From NCBI GenBank assembly GCA_012518475.1, contig JAAYSB010000230.1:1-8114 (forward strand): a DNA stretch of 8,114 nucleotides, in the 5' to 3' direction. Position numbers and translations under genes: made by a program. The notes beneath the pieces are model-generated. The model saw only the letters and a program-made list of their open reading frames with translations. It ran no database searches and had not been told where the DNA came from. Positions 5,084-8,114 of this stretch are shown in pieces. The stretch's first letter is position 1, and the number at the start of each line of letters is the position of its first letter. Source of the stretch: Intrasporangiaceae bacterium (GTDB lineage Bacteria; Actinomycetota; Actinomycetes; Actinomycetales; Dermatophilaceae).

Positions 5084-7270
5084 ATGGCACGCGGCCTGAC
5101 CGGACCGGTGAACGGCGCCCTGCGCGCGGGACACGGCAGTGACGAAGAGAAGAAGAAGATGCTGGCCCAGGTCATGGGCAACATCGAGAAGGCTCACGGC
5201 AAGGGCGCGGTCATGCGCCTCGGCGACGACATCCGCCCGCCGATCGAAGTGATCCCGACCGGGTCGATCGCGCTCGATGTTGCGCTCGGCATCGGCGGAC
5301 TTCCCCGTGGTCGGGTCGTGGAGATCTACGGACCGGAGAGCTCGGGAAAGACCACCGTCGCGCTGCACGCGGTCGCGAGCGCGCAGCGGGCCGGCGGCAT
5401 CGCGGCCTTCATCGACGCTGAGCACGCTCTCGACCCCGAGTACGCGAAGAAGCTCGGTGTCGACACCGACAACCTGCTCGTCAGCCAACCGGACACCGGT
5501 GAGCAGGCGCTCGAGATCGCGGACATGCTCATCCGCTCCGGCAGCCTCGACATCATCGTCATCGACTCGGTCGCAGCCCTCGTGCCGCGCGCTGAGATCG
5601 AGGGCGAGATGGGCGACAGCCACGTCGGTCTCCAGGCCCGCCTGATGAGCCAGGCACTGCGCAAGATCACCGGGGCGCTGAGCGCCACCGGCACGACGGC
5701 GATCTTCATCAACCAGCTCCGCGAGAAGATCGGCGTCATGTTCGGCTGCATGTCCTACAGCACCCGGGTCACCCTCGCCGACGGCAGCACCGAGAAGATC
5801 GGCACGATCGTCGACCAGAAGCTCCCCGTCGAGGTCCGCACCTACGACCCGGAGACCAACGAGATCGTCAACCGGCCAGTGACGAACTGGTTCAACAACG
5901 GTCGGACCGAGCGCTTCCTCCAGTTCACCGTCGAGAAGTCCGGCGGGAACGGCAAGGCCCAGTTCGCGGCCACCGAGAACCACCTTGTGCGCACCCCCGG
6001 CGGCTGGGTCGAGGCCGGCGAGATCATCGCCGGTGACCGGGTCATGGTGAGCGAGACCGCCCGCCTGTCCGATCAGCAGTGGCAGATCGTCCTCGGCGGG
6101 CTCATGGGAGACGGCGACCTCGCGCCGGACGGTCGCGCCCGCCACGGCGTCCGGTTCCGCATGGGTCACGGAGCCGAGCAGGTCGACTACCTCGACTACA
6201 AGACCGAGCTGCTCGGCAACATCCCGCACACCAGGTCCGTTCGCCCCAATGGTGGCGAGCACGTCGACTTCACTCCGCTGGCGGAGCTCGGCGAGGTGCG
6301 TCAGGCCGTGTACTGGGGTGATGGGAAGAAGCACCTCGGTGAGGACTTCCTCAAGGCACTCACCCCACTGGCCCTGGCCATCTGGTTCATGGACGACGGC
6401 TGCTTCACAGTGCGGAGCACTGGCCTGAAGGATCGGAGCCACGGGGGCAGCGGTCGGATCGAGATCGGCGTCGAGTCGATGAGCGAGGCCACCCGGGTCC
6501 GGCTCGTGGACTACCTGCGCGACGAGCACGGAGTCGAGAGCCGCGTCTTCCTGAGCGGGGCGGCTCGCACGGCCGTGCTGCAGATGACCACCGCAGGGAG
6601 CAGGCGCTTCCAGGAGATCGTGGCTCCCTACATCCACCCGTCGATGGAGTACACGCTCCTCCCGGGACTGCGGGGACAGTTCGCCGTCGAGCCCGAGTTC
6701 GTCGAGCCCCGGCAGGTGCTCGTCCCGGCACAGGTTCTCGATGTCCACATCAAGCCCAAGACCACGTCGATGAACCGCTTCGACATCGAGGTGGCGGGAA
6801 CGCACAACTACTTCGTCGACGGTGTCATGGTGCACAACAGCCCTGAGACCACCACGGGTGGCAAGGCGCTGAAGTTCTATGCGTCGGTCCGCATCGACGT
6901 CCGGCGCATCGAGACGCTCAAGGACGGGACGGACGCAGTCGGCAACCGCACCCGCGCCAAGATCGTCAAGAACAAGGTCTCCCCGCCGTTCAAGCAGGCC
7001 GAGTTCGACATCCTCTACGGGCAGGGCATCTCCCGCGAGGGTGGGCTCATCGACATGGGCGTCGACCACGGCTTCGTCCGCAAGGCCGGCGCCTGGTACA
7101 CCTACGACGGCGACCAGCTCGGGCAGGGCAAGGAGAACGCCCGTCAGTTCCTCAAGGACAACCCGGACCTCGCCGACGAGCTCGAGATGAAGATCAAGGA
7201 CAAGCTCGGGGTCGGGCGTCGCGTCGAGGAGCCGGATGCCGCTGAGGCCGAGGTTCCCGTCGACTTCTGA
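5084..7270 (+). CDS. recA: RecA recombinase precursor with an in-frame intein
   Basis: The 728-residue precursor splices to a RecA of 364 residues. RecA polymerises on single-stranded DNA, drives homologous strand exchange and triggers LexA cleavage. Extein landmarks include Walker A GPESSGKT (83-90), the catalytic glutamate in IDAEHALD (E113) and Walker B IIVIDS (157-162). The L2 loop is split between GVMFG (ending at 221) and SPETTTGGKALKFY (from 586). The C-terminal part runs through FKQAEFDILYGQGISREGGL to an acidic tail ending PVDF. The intein occupies residues 222-585. The N-terminus carries about 20 extra Gly/Ala/Arg residues before the DEEKKKMLAQ helix, more than the usual RecA; an ATG at 5159 would remove these but has no comparable ribosome binding site. 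Expression is under a LexA box and a RecA-NDp promoter. recX follows after 32 bases, probably co-transcribed. No frameshift or missing catalytic residue is seen. Confidence 0.97.
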   Translation: MARGLTGPVNGALRAGHGSDEEKKKMLAQVMGNIEKAHGKGAVMRLGDDIRPPIEVIPTGSIALDVALGIGGLPRGRVVEIYGPESSGKTTVALHAVASAQRAGGIAAFIDAEHALDPEYAKKLGVDTDNLLVSQPDTGEQALEIADMLIRSGSLDIIVIDSVAALVPRAEIEGEMGDSHVGLQARLMSQALRKITGALSATGTTAIFINQLREKIGVMFGCMSYSTRVTLADGSTEKIGTIVDQKLPVEVRTYDPETNEIVNRPVTNWFNNGRTERFLQFTVEKSGGNGKAQFAATENHLVRTPGGWVEAGEIIAGDRVMVSETARLSDQQWQIVLGGLMGDGDLAPDGRARHGVRFRMGHGAEQVDYLDYKTELLGNIPHTRSVRPNGGEHVDFTPLAELGEVRQAVYWGDGKKHLGEDFLKALTPLALAIWFMDDGCFTVRSTGLKDRSHGGSGRIEIGVESMSEATRVRLVDYLRDEHGVESRVFLSGAARTAVLQMTTAGSRRFQEIVAPYIHPSMEYTLLPGLRGQFAVEPEFVEPRQVLVPAQVLDVHIKPKTTSMNRFDIEVAGTHNYFVDGVMVHNSPETTTGGKALKFYASVRIDVRRIETLKDGTDAVGNRTRAKIVKNKVSPPFKQAEFDILYGQGISREGGLIDMGVDHGFVRKAGAWYTYDGDQLGQGKENARQFLKDNPDLADELEMKIKDKLGVGRRVEEPDAAEAEVPVDF
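5747..6838 (+). mobile_element. RecA intein with LAGLIDADG homing endonuclease (M. leprae-type site)
   Basis: This in-frame 364-residue insertion begins with Cys (codon 5747-5749) and ends with His-Asn, followed by Ser as the first C-extein residue. These are the residues needed for standard splicing. Block A is CMSYSTRVTLADGS. Block B is TENHLVRTPGGW (intein 76-87) with the T-x-x-H motif. Block F is FDIEVAGTHNYFVDG and block G is VMVHN. Endonuclease motifs are LGGLMGDGD (116-124) and LAIWFMDDG (210-218), both keeping their acidic residues (D122; D216/D217), plus a GDGKK with D192. The insertion point, between VMFG and SPETTTGG of loop L2, and many phrases (TRVTLADGSTEKIG, FLQFTVEKSG, SMNRFDIEV) match my memory of the Mycobacterium leprae RecA intein (PI-MleI), not the M. 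tuberculosis one, which sits further downstream. GC content is like the host gene, so the element is old or came from a similar genome. Confidence 0.96.
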
Positions 7271-7290
7271 TCCGGGCTCTGCTCGATCAG
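7267..7290 (+). repeat. Short inverted repeat in the recA-recX junction
   Basis: CTGATC (7267-7272, overlapping the recA stop) and GATCAG (7285-7290) can pair as a 6-bp stem with a 12-base loop. No T-run follows, so a real terminator is unlikely. It could lower recX expression relative to recA, as leaky stem-loops do in other recA-recX operons. Six bases are also within chance expectation. Confidence 0.3.
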
Positions 7291-7302
7291 TGGTTCTGAA
7301 CG

Positions 7303-8114
7303 ATGAGTGAGACCACACCGGCCCGCGGTGCGTCCGACCTGGACGCGCTGCGGGCCGCCGTGCAGCGGATCGAGGACGGGGAGTCCACCGGACTCTTCGA
7401 CGACCTCCCACCCGCGCCCTCACGGGGCTCTCGGACCCGGGAGCGCGGCGGGTCGAAGGGTGCGGGGAAGAGGTCTGGGGGCGGGCGCGGTCCGACTCGT
7501 GCTCAGACCGGGGGCTCCGTGCCGATCCCGACGACCTCTCCAGCGCAGGAGTGGCAGGGGAGTGCCCCGCCACCGGAGACCGCGCCGGACTGGGCTCAGC
7601 CGGATCCCGAGGCGGCGCCCACCTTCGAGGCTGTGCCGGTGCCCGATGCTGTGGCCGGCGCCGACCAGGAGGGCGGTGTCGATAAGGAGGGCGAGGTCGA
7701 GAAGGACCGCGACGCCGACCCCTATGCCGTCGCCCGGCAGATCGTCCTGCGCCAGCTGACCATGTCGCCGAAGAGCCGGCACCAGCTCCGCCAGAAGCTC
7801 CGCCAGCGCAACTGCCCTGACGAGGTGGCCGAGGCGGTCCTCGATCGGATGACCGAGGTGGGGCTCGTCGACGACGCGAAGTACGCCGAGGCCCTGGTGC
7901 GCTCCAAGCAGGTCAGCCGGGGGCTGTCCAAGCGAGCCCTCGCCCATGAGCTGCGCCAGAAGGGTGTCGACAAGGACACCGCCGACAGTGTGCTCGACCA
8001 GGTCGACCCCACCGAGGAGGAGGACCGTGCCAAGGCGCTCGTCGCCGCCCGGATGCCGCGGCTGCGCGGGATGGAGCGGGACACCGTCATGCGCCGCCTC
8101 GCCGGCATGCTCGC
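7303..8114 (+). CDS. recX: Recombination regulator RecX (5' part, truncated by window edge)
   Basis: The frame is open from ATG 7303 to the window end, giving 270 complete codons without a stop. Residues from about 138 match actinobacterial RecX: DPYAVARQIVLRQLTMSPKS, then RHQLRQKLRQRNCPDEVAEA, then VLDRMTEVGLVDDAKYAEAL, then SRGLSKRALAHELRQKGVD. These are the tandem three-helix repeats that bind the RecA filament groove and inhibit or tune RecA. The first ~137 residues are low-complexity: Gly/Arg/Ser-rich at about 40-70, Pro/Ala-rich at 70-115, then an acidic run with a repeated EGxVxK unit (123-134). This is a much longer leader than usual for RecX. Only the helix LDALRAAVQRIEDG (13-26) looks ordered. 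No strong Shine-Dalgarno precedes the ATG, so translation may depend on coupling with recA 32 bases upstream. A later start is possible, but I see no better supported one. Confidence 0.9.
   Translation, partial: MSETTPARGASDLDALRAAVQRIEDGESTGLFDDLPPAPSRGSRTRERGGSKGAGKRSGGGRGPTRAQTGGSVPIPTTSPAQEWQGSAPPPETAPDWAQPDPEAAPTFEAVPVPDAVAGADQEGGVDKEGEVEKDRDADPYAVARQIVLRQLTMSPKSRHQLRQKLRQRNCPDEVAEAVLDRMTEVGLVDDAKYAEALVRSKQVSRGLSKRALAHELRQKGVDKDTADSVLDQVDPTEEEDRAKALVAARMPRLRGMERDTVMRRLAGML

Noticed and set aside
7293..7301. GTTCTGAAC just before recX as a second LexA box
   Set aside because: The half-sites are in the wrong orientation and spacing (GTTC-N-GAAC rather than GAAC-N4-GTTC).
5078..7573. Minus-strand open frame of 831 codons opposite recA and the recX start
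   Set aside because: It is the mirror of recA in a GC-rich genome: the codon positions complement a well-conserved gene, the composition is Asp/Val/Leu/Arg-rich, and no family is recognisable.
1..8114. CRISPR array, tRNA, rRNA, insertion sequence or prophage genes
   Set aside because: I saw no regularly spaced repeats, no cloverleaf or rRNA motifs, and no transposase or integrase frames; the only mobile element supported is the intein.

Overview
The window is very GC-rich with strong third-position G/C bias. It carries the recA neighbourhood of a high-GC actinobacterium: a DUF3046 gene, recA under an actinobacterial SOS box plus a RecA-NDp (PafBC-type) promoter, and recX. Order- or family-level placement (perhaps Micrococcales) is a guess and was not tested.

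Layout. Bases 1-141 (minus) hold the first 47 codons of an Lhr-type helicase. Bases 255-1920 (minus) are a tightly coupled three-gene operon, transcribed from 1920 leftwards: a nucleotidyltransferase-fold protein, a small protein joining a PqqD/RRE-like domain to a ParD-antitoxin-like C-terminus, and a ParE/RelE-family toxin. Both junctions are 4-base ATGA overlaps. A 57-bp divergent region (1921-1977) separates this operon from the plus-strand DUF3046 gene (1978-2199). Both start codons there lie 6-7 bases after a TANNNT hexamer, which suggests leaderless transcripts. Next comes a three-gene ABC-2 exporter (2246-4814): one ATPase and two six-helix permeases, with 1-base stop/start overlaps. 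A 269-bp regulatory region (4815-5083) leads to recA (5084-7270). The 5' end of recX follows after 32 bases and runs off the window.

recA is interrupted by a 364-residue intein (5747-6838) with both LAGLIDADG-type endonuclease motifs. It sits in the L2 DNA-binding loop, at the site I recall for the Mycobacterium leprae RecA intein. RecA can only be active after protein splicing. The recA promoter region combines a LexA box (4889-4904) with a RecA-NDp promoter (4974-4995), so two damage-response circuits converge on an intein-containing gene.

The least ordinary element is the minus-strand operon. The antitoxin's usual ribbon-helix-helix DNA-binding part appears to be replaced by a PqqD-like winged-helix (RiPP leader-recognition) domain, with a nucleotidyltransferase as translationally coupled partner. 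That gives a candidate three-component toxin-antitoxin module of unknown trigger. All assignments come from reading the sequence and recalled family patterns; no database search was run.
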